Shown here piece by piece: positions 51,574-62,346 of a DNA stretch of 64,000 nucleotides. Position 1 is the first letter of the stretch. The number at the start of each line of letters is the position of its first letter. The position numbers and the translations under genes were made by a program. The stretch comes from Clostridium sp. (lineage in GTDB: Bacteria > Bacillota_I > Bacilli_A > Acholeplasmatales > Anaeroplasmataceae), in contig CP091735.1 of assembly GCA_022010015.1 (NCBI GenBank), forward strand, positions 1,426,001-1,490,000, read 5' to 3'. The notes beneath the pieces are model-generated. The model ran no database searches, was not told where the DNA came from, and saw nothing but the letters and a program-made list of their open reading frames with translations.

Positions 51574-52077
51574 ATGAATAGAAGATATGAGTTAATCGGA
51601 GTTAGAATAATTTGGAATTATGTGTCACTTTTTAATAATTGGCATTATATTTGGAATTTATGGAGTTATTACTATTTATTTTTGAAATAAAAAAACAGGC
51701 CAATCAGCATTAGGAATTATATCAATATGCTTTTTCAATACTAATTTTTTTGGCAAGTATCCCTTATGCAATTTATAGACTAGCAAGAGGACGTGAGGCA
51801 TTATATGCTACAGATAAGTATTTAATAATACTTACATATAAGTCTTATCGAAAAATTCCTATTGAGGAAATTGGCAATGTTAAAGCTAATGTAGGATTTT
51901 TAACTACAAACCCTAGATCATGTTATCGAAATAGAGATTGGTATAATTCGGGTCAGTTAATAATTATTCTTAAGAAACTCTCGCGTTGTTGAGATAGAGG
52001 ATATAAAAGACGTTTTAATTGTTAATGAGCGCATTGGTAAGATAATTGCTCAAAATGCTGAAGATAATAGAGATTAA
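51574..52077 (+). CDS. Two-TM membrane protein with PH-like domain
   Basis: About 166 residues. Two TM helices (IIGIMCHFLIIGIIFGIYGV and GIISICFSILIFLASIPYAI), then the cytosolic part ALYATDKYLIILTYKSYRKI, PIEEIGNVKANVGF, IIILKNSRVVEIEDIKDVLI and a polar end IGKIIAQNAEDNRD. The beta-rich part resembles bacterial PH-type domains of small membrane proteins. Function unknown. RBS GGGAGAAG. It follows YitT by 26 bases and is closed by a terminator. Four to five shifts. Confidence 0.55.
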
Positions 52078-52078
52078 T

Positions 52079-52107
52079 TGAGGAGAATTTTCTCCTCATA
52101 TTTTTTT
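52079..52107 (+). terminator. Intrinsic terminator
   Basis: TGAGGAGAA/TTCTCCTCA perfect 9-bp stem (52079-52098) and T7 nearby. Confidence 0.85.
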
Positions 52108-52168
52108 ACTAGTAAGTTTAGCTTTTCTATGATATAATCATATGATTGAAAGTTATAGGAGTTTTAAT

Positions 52169-52585
52169 ATGCATAATCCGGAAAAAAAGTAGAATTAACA
52201 AATATGTGTATGATCACAAATGGTGATTATATATTAGTTCAAAATAGAATAAAATCATGGTGTGGTATAGCTTTTCCTGGTGGCCACGTTGAAAAAAATG
52301 AATCAATTGTTGATTCAGTTATTAGAGAAATTAAGGAAGAAACAGGATTAACAATTTTTTTAATGTTAAAATTATGTGGTGTTAAGCAATGGTTTAAGGA
52401 TGATGTTAGAAGCATTTGCTTTTTATTTAAAACATCATCATTTGAAGGAGTACTTTCCTCAAATGATGAAGGAAAAAAATATGTGGATTAAAAGAAAAGA
52501 TTTAAATAAATACAAGCTGGCTAATAATTTTGAACTTATGCTTAAGGTATTTGAAAATGATGATATTAATGAGCATTTTTCATGA
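52169..52585 (+). CDS. Nudix hydrolase (8-oxo-dGTPase/MutT-like)
   Basis: About 138 residues. MHNPEKVELTNMCMITNGDY is followed by ILVQNRIKSWCGIAFPGGHV. The Nudix box is GGHVEKNESIVDSVIREIKE then ETGL (about 52279-52350) with all catalytic Glu. After one T correction GVKQWFKDDVRSICFLFK and the helix WIKRKDLNKYKLANNFEL fit YjhB/MutT-type proteins. It probably sanitises an oxidised nucleotide. Start chosen at 52169 because GGAG is just upstream. The C-terminus is uncertain by a few codons. Three shifts. Confidence 0.85.
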
Positions 52586-52638
52586 AAAAAATGTTTGATA
52601 ATTCTAATGATATCTTAAAATAAAGACTAACTTCCCAT

Positions 52639-52688
52639 TAGCATAGATAAAAATCTAGAGATGTTATGTTATTTTTTTATCTATGCTA
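52639..52688. repeat. 15-bp perfect inverted repeat overlapping the XRE gene promoter
   Basis: TAGCATAGATAAAAA (52639-52653) and its reverse complement (52674-52688), 20-base loop. The right arm covers the -35 region of the next promoter (-10 TATAAT 52692-52697). It can be a terminator for the Nudix gene, an operator, or both. Confidence 0.7.
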
Positions 52689-52691
52689 TTG

Positions 52692-52697
52692 TATAAT
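52692..52697 (+). promoter_or_regulatory. -10 box of the XRE/multi-TM gene
   Basis: TATAAT 29 bases before the ATG at 52726, with TTGGAGGT as RBS; the -35 lies within the inverted repeat. Confidence 0.5.
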
Positions 52698-52725
52698 TTT
52701 TTTGGTGTTTTTGGAGGTATATAGA

Positions 52726-53985
52726 ATGGATACAAAAAAATTGGAGAATTTTTTAAAAGGCTTTAAGAAAGGCTAAGGGTCTAACTCAGGAGGATGTGGC
52801 TGGTGAGTTATTTGTTTCACCCAAAACTATTTCTAGATGGGAAAGTGGCCTTGGGATACCAGATATAAATATTATATCAAGTGTTGCCGATTTCTATGGT
52901 GTGACTGTCGATGAAATCTTAAAGGGTGAAAAAGAATAAAAAAAGATTTGCCAAAGGATGAAACAATAATCTTAAATAATAAAAAAAGGAAAAAAATTGA
53001 TTGTTAATAATTTAGTTGACAAATATAATAAATATTTTTTTAGTAGCGCTTATAATTTTTAGGTGTATGTATGCTACTAGGAATAATTATTGGCTTTATT
53101 GCTTCTTCATTAGTTTTTTTATTTCTTGTCTTTTTTTAGGAATAATTGTTTCAGCTATTGTTATAGTTATTGCTAATAAAGAAATTAAAAAGAGTAGAAG
53201 ATGATGAAGATGTAATTAAAAAGTGCGTTAGAGAAAAGTTCTAAAATTATTAAGCAAAAGAAATCTATTATTTACAGATATATTAATTGGCTCAATTATT
53301 TTAATCTTAATTTGTATGCTTATTTTTAGGTCATGTATATTATGTATATGGACTTATGACGATTTTATGTATTGTGGCTTCTTATTTAGTGTTAAGATTT
53401 GCTATTAATAGAAATTATAATGAAGTAAATAAGAAATTATTTTTATGTTGCATTAATTATTGGAATTACATCAATTTTTTTATTTCCTATATTTATGAAA
53501 TTACGCAATTTGCTGAGTTTAATGGATATTCTGCTAGTAGTTATGAAAGAATTAATTTTTTTGGCCAGTTATTTATTTTTTTCAGTTGGTTATAAGATTA
53601 CATATCGTGTCACTAGCTTTTGCCTTCTAATAGTTGGCTTATTATCAATGGTATTATTTGGTATAAAGAAAAAAACTTATTCCTTATACTATAGGTTATG
53701 CTTTAGCTATGTGTGCAGGATTTCTTCCTTATTTTTGATTATTATAATTATTCTGATTTTGCAATTGGCTTATCACCATCAGTAATGGGCTTTTTATTTA
53801 CGAGTGCAGAAATTACTTTAATCGTTTATTTAACATATATTTATTTTTAAGAACAAAAAAAGAATTTGAAAATAAAGGATTAAATAGTGAGATTTTTTTA
53901 GATTTATTATTTTATTACCATTTACATTAATTTAATTTATGACAGAAGACCAGCATTTATAATTATATTTAGCGTTATAATATAA
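52726..53985 (+). CDS. XRE-type HTH regulator fused to a multi-TM domain
   Basis: About 418 residues. The N-terminal Cro/C1-type HTH is LRKAKGLTQEDVAGELFVSP then KTISRWESGLGIPDINIISS, VADFYGVTVDEIL (residues 8-60). A Lys-rich linker follows. The rest is hydrophobic with about eight TM segments (FLVALIIFGVCMLLGIIIGF, LGIIVSAIVIVIANKEIKK, ILIGSIILILICMLILGHVY, and a last helix before YDRRPAFIIIF). Such DNA-binding membrane proteins are thought to sense envelope signals; here autoregulation through the palindrome upstream is inference. Fifteen or so shifts. Confidence 0.7.
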
Positions 53986-54005
53986 TACATAATTATTGAA
54001 TCAAT

Positions 54006-54039
54006 AAAAAGCTTAGCATAGGTTTGTTAAGCTTTTTTT
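54006..54039 (+). terminator. Intrinsic terminator after the XRE gene
   Basis: AAAAAGCTTA/TAAGCTTTTT stem (54006-54015 and 54028-54037) with T-tract. Confidence 0.8.
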
Positions 54040-54100
54040 ACCGAATAAATAAAAATAACCATTTACATCTTATATATTTAAATAGTTAATAATTTTTTTA

Positions 54101-54106
54101 TATAAT
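54101..54106 (+). promoter_or_regulatory. -10 box and possible LytTR repeats upstream of lytTR-DUF3021
   Basis: TATAAT at 54101, 23 bases before the gene. ACCATTTA at 54059 and a weaker copy at 54076 resemble the direct repeats bound by LytTR regulators; this is tentative. Confidence 0.35.
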
Positions 54107-54128
54107 TATGATGTGAGGAGTAAATGAT

Positions 54129-54568
54129 ATGAAATGTAATGTATATATAGGCGAAACTACCAATGAAAGAGTTGATATTTACGCTAATAAAAGAACAAAA
54201 TTGATTAACGAAATTGAAGAATTAGCATTATATGAGGAACATAATTTTTATTGGAACTAATGAAAATGGTGAAAAAAAGTTATTTTTTTCAATAAATGAT
54301 ATTACTGCAATTATTTCTAGTAATAATAAAACCTATATTATTGTTGATAATAATAAATATTTGGTTAAATTTAGACTTTATCAATATGAAGAAATATAAA
54401 AAAATCTATTGATTAAATTAAATCAATCATGTTTAGCTAATATTAAAAAGATAAAAAAATTTAAATGTAGTATTGGTGGATCTATCTTAGTTATATTTAA
54501 GGATGATTATAATGACTATATCTCAAGAAGAGAATTGAAAAAAAGTTAAGGAAAGGCTAGGAATATAA
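54129..54568 (+). CDS. LytTR-domain DNA-binding protein (LytTR-DUF3021 system)
   Basis: About 145 residues without a receiver domain. The LytTR fold reads LFFSINDITAIISSNNKTYI, IVDNNKYLVKFRLYQYEEIL, NQSCLANIKKIKKFKC and ILVIFKDDYNDYISRRELKK. The SRR motif at the end of the domain is typical. It lacks a sensor, but the DUF3021 membrane protein follows one base after the stop. In known pairs the membrane partner holds the regulator inactive. RBS GAGGAG at 54115. Three A-run shifts. Confidence 0.88.
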
Positions 54569-54569
54569 T

Positions 54570-55030
54570 ATGAATAAATATGTTAAAGAATTTTTTTCAT
54601 CGTGGTTTAATCTTTTTCAGGTTTTGGTCCTATTGTTTTTAGGAATTGTTTATTTAATTTTGAACAAATGTATTAATGATTTTTTTCATTAACTGCTTTT
54701 TGATGTTTTATTAGGAATTATTTCAACCTATTTAATTGCCTTTGTTGAGGCTGGCGCATCTATTTTTTTCCGCAAATAGAAAAAAATTAAGTAAAAATTA
54801 AGGCTTTATTTTTGGCAAATGTCTATGATATATTTAGTATATACAGTGGCTTATTTAATTAATGGCTGGCTTCCTTTTTAATTATAAGGTTTTGCTGGTC
54901 TACACAATATGTTTTTATTTTAGTATTTTTTTATTGATTTGGCTTATAGTATATTTATTAACTAAAAACGATGTTAATAAATTAAATGAAGAGTGATGTA
55001 GAGGTAATTGATGAACAAAATACGTTGTAG
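54570..55030 (+). CDS. DUF3021 membrane protein (partner/inhibitor of LytTR regulator)
   Basis: About 152 residues with four TM helices. The family motif FFHRGLIFSGFGPIVLGIVY (54588-54640) appears once T insertions are removed. Then ITAFDVLLGIISTYLIAFVE, AGASIFPQIE, YTVAYLINGWLPFNYK and a last TM before VYLLTKNDVNKLNE. The tail DVEVIDEQNTL is in frame if the run around 54985 is corrected, which makes it overlap the tag gene start. It likely senses the envelope and controls the LytTR protein. About seven shifts. Confidence 0.8.
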
Positions 55031-55572
55031 CTGGTGTAATTTAAAAAAATGAAAAATATATTTCCTATCATGATAATGAATGGGGAAAATTGAAGGATAC
55101 CTCAGACAGATATTTATTTGAAATGCTTATTTTAGAAGGATTTCAGGCAGGATTATCGTTTGAATGTATCTTAAATAAAAGAGACGCATTTAGAAAAGCA
55201 TTTGCAAATTTTGATTATAATGCTGTAATGACCTTTGATGAGAAAAAGATTTTAAAGCTTATTAATAATAAAGAGATTGTAAGAAATAAATTAAAAATTA
55301 AAGCGGCAGTTAATAATGCTAAAATCTATTCTTTGATTATTAAAGAATATGGCAGCTTTTATAATTATTTAATTTGCTTTTGTGGAGATAAAATAATATA
55401 TGAAAATGATAAAACTACATCTACTTTATCAGATCGAATTAGCAATGATTTAAAAAAAAGAGGAATGAAATTTGTTGGCAGTGTCATAATATATTCTTAT
55501 TTACAGGCAATAGGGATTATTAATTCTCATGATGAAGGATGCTATTTATTTAATAAGGAAAGAGTTGAGTAA
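55011..55572 (+). CDS. tag: DNA-3-methyladenine glycosylase I
   Basis: Removes 3-methyladenine from alkylated DNA, about 186 residues like E. coli Tag. Motifs: MNKIRCSWCN, YISYHDNEWGK, SDRYLFEMLILEGFQAGLSF (Glu of active site), ILNKRDAFRKAFANFDYNAV, a Lys-rich helix KAAVNNAKIYSLI, GMKFVGSVIIYSYLQAIGII and NSHDEGCYLF, where the N-terminal Cys and His with the final His/Cys form the zinc snap. It overlaps the end of DUF3021 and is two bases before the ABC gene. One shift near 55045. Confidence 0.93.
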
Positions 55573-55573
55573 T

Positions 55574-56484
55574 ATGGAAGATATGATAGTGATTAACCAT
55601 TTAAAAAAAGAAGTTTGGTGAGGTTGTTGCTGTTGATGATTTGTCATTTAAGGTTAAGACAGGTGAATTTTTTGCTTTTTTAGGAATTAATGGGGCAGGA
55701 AAATCTACGACAATTTCAATAATGACAAATTTAATTAAGCGTGATAGCGGTGAGATATTTATAGATGGCATAAATATTGATGAAAATATGGATTTAATCA
55801 AGGGTTTAATTGGAGTGGTTTACCAAAACAATGTTTTGGATAAAGCATTAAGTGTTTATGATAATCTTAAATATCGTGCAGGATTATATAATATATATGG
55901 TGATGAATTTGAAGCTAGGTATGACGAACTTGCTAAAATGCTTGATTTTGAATATCTGAAAAAACGAACATATTCTAAGTTATCTGGTGGAGAAAAAAGA
56001 AGAGTTGATATTGCAAGAGCTCTTTTTCATAGGCCAAAGCTATTAATTTTAGATGAGCCTACAACCGGCTTAGATCCTAAAACTAGAAAGCTTGTATGGC
56101 AGGTTATTGATAATTTACGTAAAACAATAAATCTAACAGTATTTTTTTAACAACTCATTATATGGAAGAGGTTAGTGATGCTGATTATGTTGTTATATTA
56201 AATAAGGGTAAAATTAATGCTTGTGGAACTCCATTAGAGCTTAAAAATAAATATACTGGTGATTTTATAAATCTTTATAATGTTTCCTTAGAAGAAGTTC
56301 AAAAAAATTAGGACTCAAATTTGTTGAAATTCAAAATGGTTATCGTATAGAGGTCCCAAACACTATGATTGCTACAAAGCTAATTATTGAAAACCCCAAG
56401 CTTTTTAATGATTATGAAATCATTAAAGGAAAAATGGATGATGTATTTTTAAATGCAACTGGTATAAATTTAATGGGAGAATAG
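55574..56484 (+). CDS. ABC transporter ATPase (drug/lipid exporter, ABC-2 type)
   Basis: About 302 residues. FFAFLGINGAGKSTTISIMT (Walker A), VYQNNVLDKALSVYDNL (Q-loop), YSKLSGGEKRRVDIARALFH (signature), LLILDEPTTGLDPKTRK (Walker B) and LTTHYMEEVSDADYV (H-loop), followed by a C-terminal regulatory part (GTPLELKNKYTGDF). It belongs to the CcmA/DrrA-like group. The permease gene starts two bases after its stop. It lies downstream of LytTR-DUF3021, a common context for exporters under LytTR control. Three shifts. Confidence 0.9.
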
Positions 56485-56485
56485 T

Positions 56486-57405
56486 ATGAAGACAATTTAT
56501 TTAATTAGAAGAAATGTTAAGCTTTTTTTTAAGGATAAGGGTATGGCAATATCTTCAATGATTACACCCTTGATTTTGATTTTATTATATGCAACATTTT
56601 TAAAAAATGTTTATGTTGATAGCTTTCATCAAGCAATTGATAATGTGGGAATTAGCATATCGGAAAAATATATTAATGGCTTCGTTTATGGTTGGCTATT
56701 TTCTTCATTAGTTGCTGTTTCAGCAGTTACTGTTTCGTTTTGTTCAAATTTATTGATGGTATCTGACAAGGTTAGTGGAGCCATTAATGATTTTGAAGTT
56801 TCACCAATTACTAAAACTAAAATTGCCATTTCTTATTATGTAGCCAGTATGCTAGTTTCAATGATTATTATAAGCATTGAAATAATTATCGGATTTATAA
56901 TTATGGCCTCAACTGGTTGGTTTTTTTAAGCGCATCTGATGTTGTGATGATTTTTTTGCAAGTGCGTTTTTTTACTTGTTAATTTTTGGTACATCATTAT
57001 CATCAATTATAAATCATTTTTTTAAATACCCAGGGTCAAATGTCTGCTGTTGGTACAATTGTTTCATCTACATATGGCTTCATTTGTGGTGCTTATATGC
57101 CAATTAGCCAATTTGGATCATTTTTTTAAAAAAATGCTTTAGGCTTTTTGCCTAGTACTTATGCAACAATGCTTATAAGAAATTATTATGAAAGAGGCGT
57201 TTTTGGCTAAATTACATAATGAATGTAATTTTCCAAATGAGGTTATAGAAGATATTTCCAAAAAGCTTTGATATAAAAATTTTATTTTTTTGATAACTAT
57301 GTTTCAAGCAAAATATGTCTTTTTAATTTTATTAGCTTCTGTTATATTGTTTTTTTAGGAATATACATTTTAATTAATTATAAAAGAAATAAAAAAACTA
57401 ATTAA
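56486..57405 (+). CDS. ABC-2 type transporter permease
   Basis: About 305 residues with six TM helices. MKTIYLIRRNVKLFFKDKGM, then SSMITPLILILLYATFLKNV (TM1), GFVYGWLFSSLVAVSAVTVS (TM2), SDKVSGAINDFEVSPITKTK (ABC-2 loop motif), SYYVASMLVSMIIISIEIII (TM3), TIVSSTYGFICGAYMPISQF (TM5 region) and LGFLPSTYATMLIRNYYERG. The C-terminal helix is FLILLASVILFLGIYILI. It pairs with the ATPase directly upstream as an exporter of unknown substrate. Eight to ten shifts after 56920. Confidence 0.88.
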
Positions 57406-57412
57406 TTTGAAT

Positions 57413-57449
57413 GATGATGTCATTTTTTTAAATGATATCGTCTTTTTTT
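57413..57449 (+). terminator. Intrinsic terminator of the ABC-2 operon
   Basis: GATGATGTCATT/AATGATATCGTC stem with G-T pairs (57413-57442), then T7. Confidence 0.8.
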
Positions 57450-57463
57450 ATGTTATTTTTTTA

Positions 57464-57472
57464 TGATATACT
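57464..57472 (+). promoter_or_regulatory. Extended -10 promoter of the aldo/keto reductase gene
   Basis: TGATATACT at 57464-57472, 21 bases before the ATG, with AAGGTG as RBS. Confidence 0.45.
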
Positions 57473-57492
57473 TAAAAAAAGAAGGTGTAAAA

Positions 57493-58663
57493 ATGGGTGT
57501 TTATAAGAAGAATAAGAAATTTAAAAAAATGTAGATAAAACTCCTTCACTTTTTAGGCTTTGGTTGTATGAGATTTCCACTCATTTGTGGTAGTGATGAA
57601 ATAGATAAGGATTTAGTTTTTTTAAGATGATTGATTATGCTTATCAAAATGGTGTTACGTATTTTGATACAGCTTATCCATATCATAATGGGAAATCAGA
57701 AATTGTAATTGGCGAAGCTTTAAAAAAATATGAAAGAGAAAGCTTTTTATTTAGCTGATAAAATGCCTACTTGGCTTTTTTAAATAGTGTTGATGACGCT
57801 AAAAGAATTTTTTTGCAGAAACAGTTAGAAAAAAATGCTCTGTTGATTATTTTGATTTTTTTATTTATGTCACGCATTAAATAATGGTAATTATTTAAAA
57901 ATATCGTGATTTGAAGGTTATGGATTTTTCTTTTTAGAGATGAAAAAAAGAAGGGAAAATTAAAAAGACTTGGTTGTTCATTTCATGATACACCTGAGGT
58001 ATTAGAAAAAATTTTAAATACCTATGATTTTTGATTTTTGTCCAAATTCAGTTAAATTATTTAGATTGGGATTACCAAAAAGCAAGTGAGCAATACGAGA
58101 TTATAAGAAAAAGAAATTTACCAATTATTGTTATGGAGCCTGTAAGAGGCGGAACATTAGCTAATCTTGGTGAGGATGTTAATCAAATATTTAAAGCTGT
58201 AAACAATAATGCATCAGTTGCTTCTTGGGCATTACGCTTTGCTGCTTCATGTGATCAGGTAATGACAGTTTTATCTGGTATGAGTAATTTTGAACAGGTT
58301 AAGGATAATATTAATACTTTTTTCTAATTATAAACCACTTGATGATTTAGAAAGAAAGACAATTGATGAGGCTTTATCATTATTCTTGAAAAAAACAAAA
58401 ATTATTCCTTGTACTGGCTGTAGATATTGTATGGATTGTCCTTTTTGGTGTTGATATTCCTAAAAAAACTTTAAAATATATAATAACTTTGCTATTAATG
58501 GTAGAAAAGAAGTCTTTTTAAATAGTTTTGAAGCACTGATGGAGCATAATGCTATACATTGTAAGGATTGTAAGGCGTGTGTTAAGAAATGTCCACAGCA
58601 TATTGATATTCCAACAAAAAAATGAAAATGATTAATGATGTAATTAATGAAATTAGGAGTTAA
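57493..58663 (+). CDS. Aldo/keto reductase with C-terminal 4Fe-4S ferredoxin-like domain
   Basis: About 388 residues. TIM-barrel AKR motifs: LFGFGCMRFPLICGSD, GVTYFDTAYPYHNGKSE (Asp and Tyr of the tetrad), YLADKMPTWL (Lys), FFYLCHALNNGNYL (His), GCSFHDTPEVLEKIL, PIIVMEPVRGGTLANL and NASVASWALRFAAS. The C-terminus has two cluster motifs, IPCTGCRYCMDCPFGVDIP and CKDCKACVKKCPQHIDIP. This Fe-S subgroup is common in anaerobes with unknown physiological substrate. Ten or so shifts, mainly 57530-58030 and 58440-58480. Confidence 0.9.
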
Positions 58664-58667
58664 AAAA

Positions 58668-59348
58668 ATGGCTTATAAAAAAATGACGGGTATATCTAAA
58701 ATATATGGTAGTGATACAGTATCAATTAAAGCCTTAGATGATATATCCCTAGATGTGAATAAGGGAGAGCTTGTTGTTATTTTAGGACAAAGTGGTGCGG
58801 GAAAAACAACATTATTAAATATTTTAGGCGGGATGGATAGCCCAACAAGTGGAAAATATTTATTTAATGGTGAAGACGTAGCAAAATATAATGAAAAGAA
58901 GCTTGGCCTTTTTTAGAAGGAATGATATTGGATTTGTCTTTCAGTTTTATAATTTAATGCCTAATTTAACAGCACTTGAAAATGTAATGATGTCAGCTAA
59001 TGTTGCCATAGACCCACTAGATCCAGTTGAGGTTTTAAAATCTGTTGGCTTAGAAAATAGATTGAATAATTTTCCACAAAGTCTTTCTGGTGGTGAACAG
59101 CAGAGAGTTAGTATTGCAAGAGCAATAGTAAAAAAGCCTAGCTTGTTACTATGTGATGAGCCAACAGGCGCACTTGATAGTAAAACAGGAGTAAGTATAA
59201 TTGCTCTTTTAAAGGACATTGCTCATCAAGGTAATCAAACAGTTATTATTGTAACTCATAATGCTTTATTAAGTGAAATTGCTGATCGTGTCATTCACAT
59301 TAATGATGGCAAAATAATTAAAAAAATGAATTGAATCAAAAAGCCTAA
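58668..59348 (+). CDS. ABC transporter ATPase, MacB/LolD type
   Basis: About 225 residues. LVVILGQSGAGKTTLLNILG (Walker A), IGFVFQFYNLMPNLTALENV (Q-loop), FPQSLSGGEQQRVSIARAIV (signature), LLLCDEPTGALDSKTG (Walker B) and IIVTHNALLSEIADRVI (H-loop), all of the MacB/LolD/YknY group that works with FtsX-like permeases. The end reads IIKNELNQKA and stops at 59346 after removing an A. It follows the aldo/keto reductase by four bases and precedes the permease by 18. Two shifts. Confidence 0.92.
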
Positions 59349-59366
59349 AGAGGTCAATGAGATAAA

Positions 59367-61753
59367 ATGGTAAAAAAATGTTTTAAAACGAAAAAAATGC
59401 TGAGAGAAATAACAGCCAATTTCAAGCAATATATTTCAGTTATTTTTAATTGCTATTTTATCTGTAACTCTTTTTTTACAGGTTTGTTAGCTAATTATTA
59501 TAATTTTCGAGCAAGAGTAGATAAAAGCTTATGAGCTTGGTAATGCAAGTGATGTTTATTTAACAATCAATGAATTTAATAAATTTATTGTTGAGGACTT
59601 AAAGACTAACGATACTAACATTCAAGAATTAGAATATCGGTTTTTATACAGGAGGTAAGGCCAAAAAGTATTGATGTAAGCCATAAAAAGCAGTGCTGTT
59701 TATATTGTGGTTGCTAAATCTACTAATAGTCTAAATGTTCCTTTTTTTCTACTTCAAAAAAACACTAGAGGCAGGAGATGTTTTTTTGTTGATGAATTAT
59801 TATTAGAAAAGCTAGGAATTAAGGTGTTAGATGAAATTGAATTAAGTATTGGTGGCATTAATTACCAAATGAATTTTTCAAATTACTGGTACAATGCTTC
59901 ATCCTGAGGGCTTAAGTCATACTAAATCAACTGCAAACCTTATCTATGTAACAGAAGAAGCATTGTTTAAGCAGGTAGAAACATTTTTATCCTAATGATT
60001 CTACAATGATAAAAGAATTTATTATCAACAAAAATATAATCAAATTTTTAATTAAAACCAGTGATATTAACAAAACCCAAACTATAGCAAATAACTATTT
60101 TTGCTAATAATCAAAAAAACAAAGCTTCTATATAATTTAACAATTAAAGATATGCCATCAACAAAGTCTATTGAGGCTGATATTACTCAGGCAAAGGAAT
60201 TATTATATATCTTTCCCGTAATATTTTTATTTAGTAGGAATTTTAATAATTCTTACAACATTATCACAATTAATAGCCAAAGATCGAATGAATATTGGTG
60301 TGATGAAGGCCATAGGATATAATAAAAAAGAAATTATTAGATATTATGTTGGTATAAGTGTAGCACTGGCACTAATTGGTTCAGTAATTGGTATTATAAT
60401 TGGACCATTAATTATTCCCAATGTTATGAATATAAAATATAATATTTTATATCAATTACCCAAAGCTAAATTTCCAATGTTTAAAATTAACTATCTATTT
60501 AGTGTATTAATACTTGTTTTTTTATTTCCTTTATTTTTGGCATATGCTCAAACAATTAAAGAAATAAAAAGAAAACCAACTGAATCAATTCGTGGTGAGT
60601 CAGCAATAAAAGGTTAGACCATTATTATTAGATAAATGTAGTTTTAGCAATAAGCTACCTCTAAGTATAAAAAAATGAGTCTAAGAAATATTAAAAGAAA
60701 AAAAATAAGCAGAACTCTTATGGTAGTACTTGGTGGTTTCTGGGCTGTGCTGCACTATTATCTTGTGGTTTTGGAATTGAGGATACTCTAAATTATGGAA
60801 TTAATAAAGAGGTTGACGAGCTTTTAAGCTATGATATTAATGTAACATATTCTATTTCAGGTATTCATAAGGATAGTTTATTAGCTATGTCTAATATAAA
60901 TGAAGTTCATGAGTATACAAAATATGATGTGACATTAATAAATAATAAAAGCAATGAATAGCTATTTATATATTTTTAGAGGATGATGCTAAATCACTAG
61001 CAATTGATTACAGCAATGGTGCAGTTGCATCTGAAAAAGGTGGCAAATGAACTTAATTTATAAAAATTGGTGATTTTTGTTTCTTATGTATTTAATAATG
61101 AAACGTATGATGTAGAAATAACAAATATTGCTAAATTATCGATAACTCACGGAATATTTATAGCTAAATCCAATTGCCCACTTGATTTTTTTCGCCAACA
61201 GGTGCCTACATATTCTGCCAAGAAAAAGAAAATTCAAAGCTTACAAAAAAACAGCTAATTTATTAACAAATCTTGATTTTTGTTTCAACAGCTTTAAGCC
61301 TTCATGATTTTTAAAATTCAAGTTGAAAAATGCTATTGGTAGTATTAGAATTATGACTCTTACTGTAAAAAAATATTTGCTATACTTTTTAGCGATAGTA
61401 GTAATTTATAATTTGTCATTACTTAATTTAACAGAAAGAACAAGAGATATAGCTACTTTAAAGGTTCTTGGCTTTAATCAGGTTGAAATAGGGTTAACTC
61501 TAATCTTAGAAATTTTTATTATGACATTTATTGGGTCAATATTTGGATTGCTATGCGGATATCCACTTTTGAAGGCTGTTTTAATGATTAATGAAACACC
61601 TTTAATTGAGTATATCTATCATATAAATATTTCATCATATTTAATTGCTTTTTTTGTTAACCTGTGGTGTTAGTATTTTTAATTAATTTAATAATGGTTT
61701 TTTTAAATCAAAGAAAATCAAAAATGGTAGAATCACTTAAGTCTATTGAATAA
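59367..61753 (+). CDS. Large FtsX-domain ABC permease
   Basis: About 790 residues. TM1 near the start reads FKQYISVILIAILSVTLFTG, then an extracytoplasmic domain (LGNASDVYLTINEFNKFIVE). A first FtsX block of three helices spans about 60180-60560 (AKDRMNIGVMKAIGYNKKEI, GSVIGIIIGPLIIPNVMN). A second half begins MSLRNIKRKKISRTLMVVLG (60674). The final FtsX block reads LTERTRDIATLKVLGFNQVE, IFIMTFIGSIFGLLCGYPLL (61440-61590) and ends MVESLKSIE. It couples to the upstream ATPase; substrate unknown (lipid, peptide or drug). More than twenty shifts. Confidence 0.85.
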
Positions 61754-61824
61754 AAAGTATTAAAAAGAAGATCAAAAAGATTGAAAATATTTTTTTGAAA
61801 GCAAATTATAAAAAAATTCATATT

Positions 61825-62278
61825 ATGCAGAATATATGGGAAACAATAGTAATTTTTTTATAAATTGAGATTAGGATATCAAGAAAGAAATTTGTTGTAT
61901 CATTTAGATTTTATGGATAAAATAATTTTTGACTTTAGGTGTTATTCCAATTGTTATTACAATTATTATAATTTATTTTGCTAACAAAGCATTAGTTAAA
62001 AAAATTATGATTATGATAATGTAATTAAGAGATTATTAGGAATTGGTAAGCTTAAATTGCTAATTTCAATATTCTTAGAAGGCATATTCATATTCTTTAT
62101 TCCATCTGTAATTGCTTTAGCTTTGTCATATTTATATTCAATAGCTGTATATAAGGTTGGTTATCCATTATTAACAATAAATGTTGTATTATTATCAACA
62201 CTTTGCTTTGTTATTTTTTTATTGCTGCTATGGAAACAAATAAAATCTATAGAGAGAAATAAAAAGCAGTCAAAATAA
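61825..62278 (+). CDS. Membrane protein fragment downstream of FtsX permease
   Basis: About 150 residues. The readable part is LRLGYQERNLLYHLDFMDKI, a TM ILTLGVIPIVITIIIIYFAN, then YDNVIKRLLGIGKLKLLISI, FLEGIFIFFIPSVIALALSY, LYSIAVYKVGYPLLTINVVL and LLLLWKQIKSIERNKKQSK. Three TM helices with a GIGKLKLL-type loop recall the terminal FtsX block (MKAIGYNKKE), so this may be the rest of a second permease or a degenerate copy. The start is uncertain because of shifts before 61930. The terminator begins inside its last codons. Confidence 0.5.
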
Positions 62279-62297
62279 AAAAAGGACTGCTTTTTTT
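62261..62297 (+). terminator. Intrinsic terminator
   Basis: AAAAAGCAGTC/GACTGCTTTTT perfect 11-bp stem (62261-62271 and 62285-62295). Confidence 0.9.
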
Positions 62298-62346
62298 CAT
62301 TTTCTTGTTGTTTTTAAATTAAAAGTATGATATAATTTAAGGAGAT

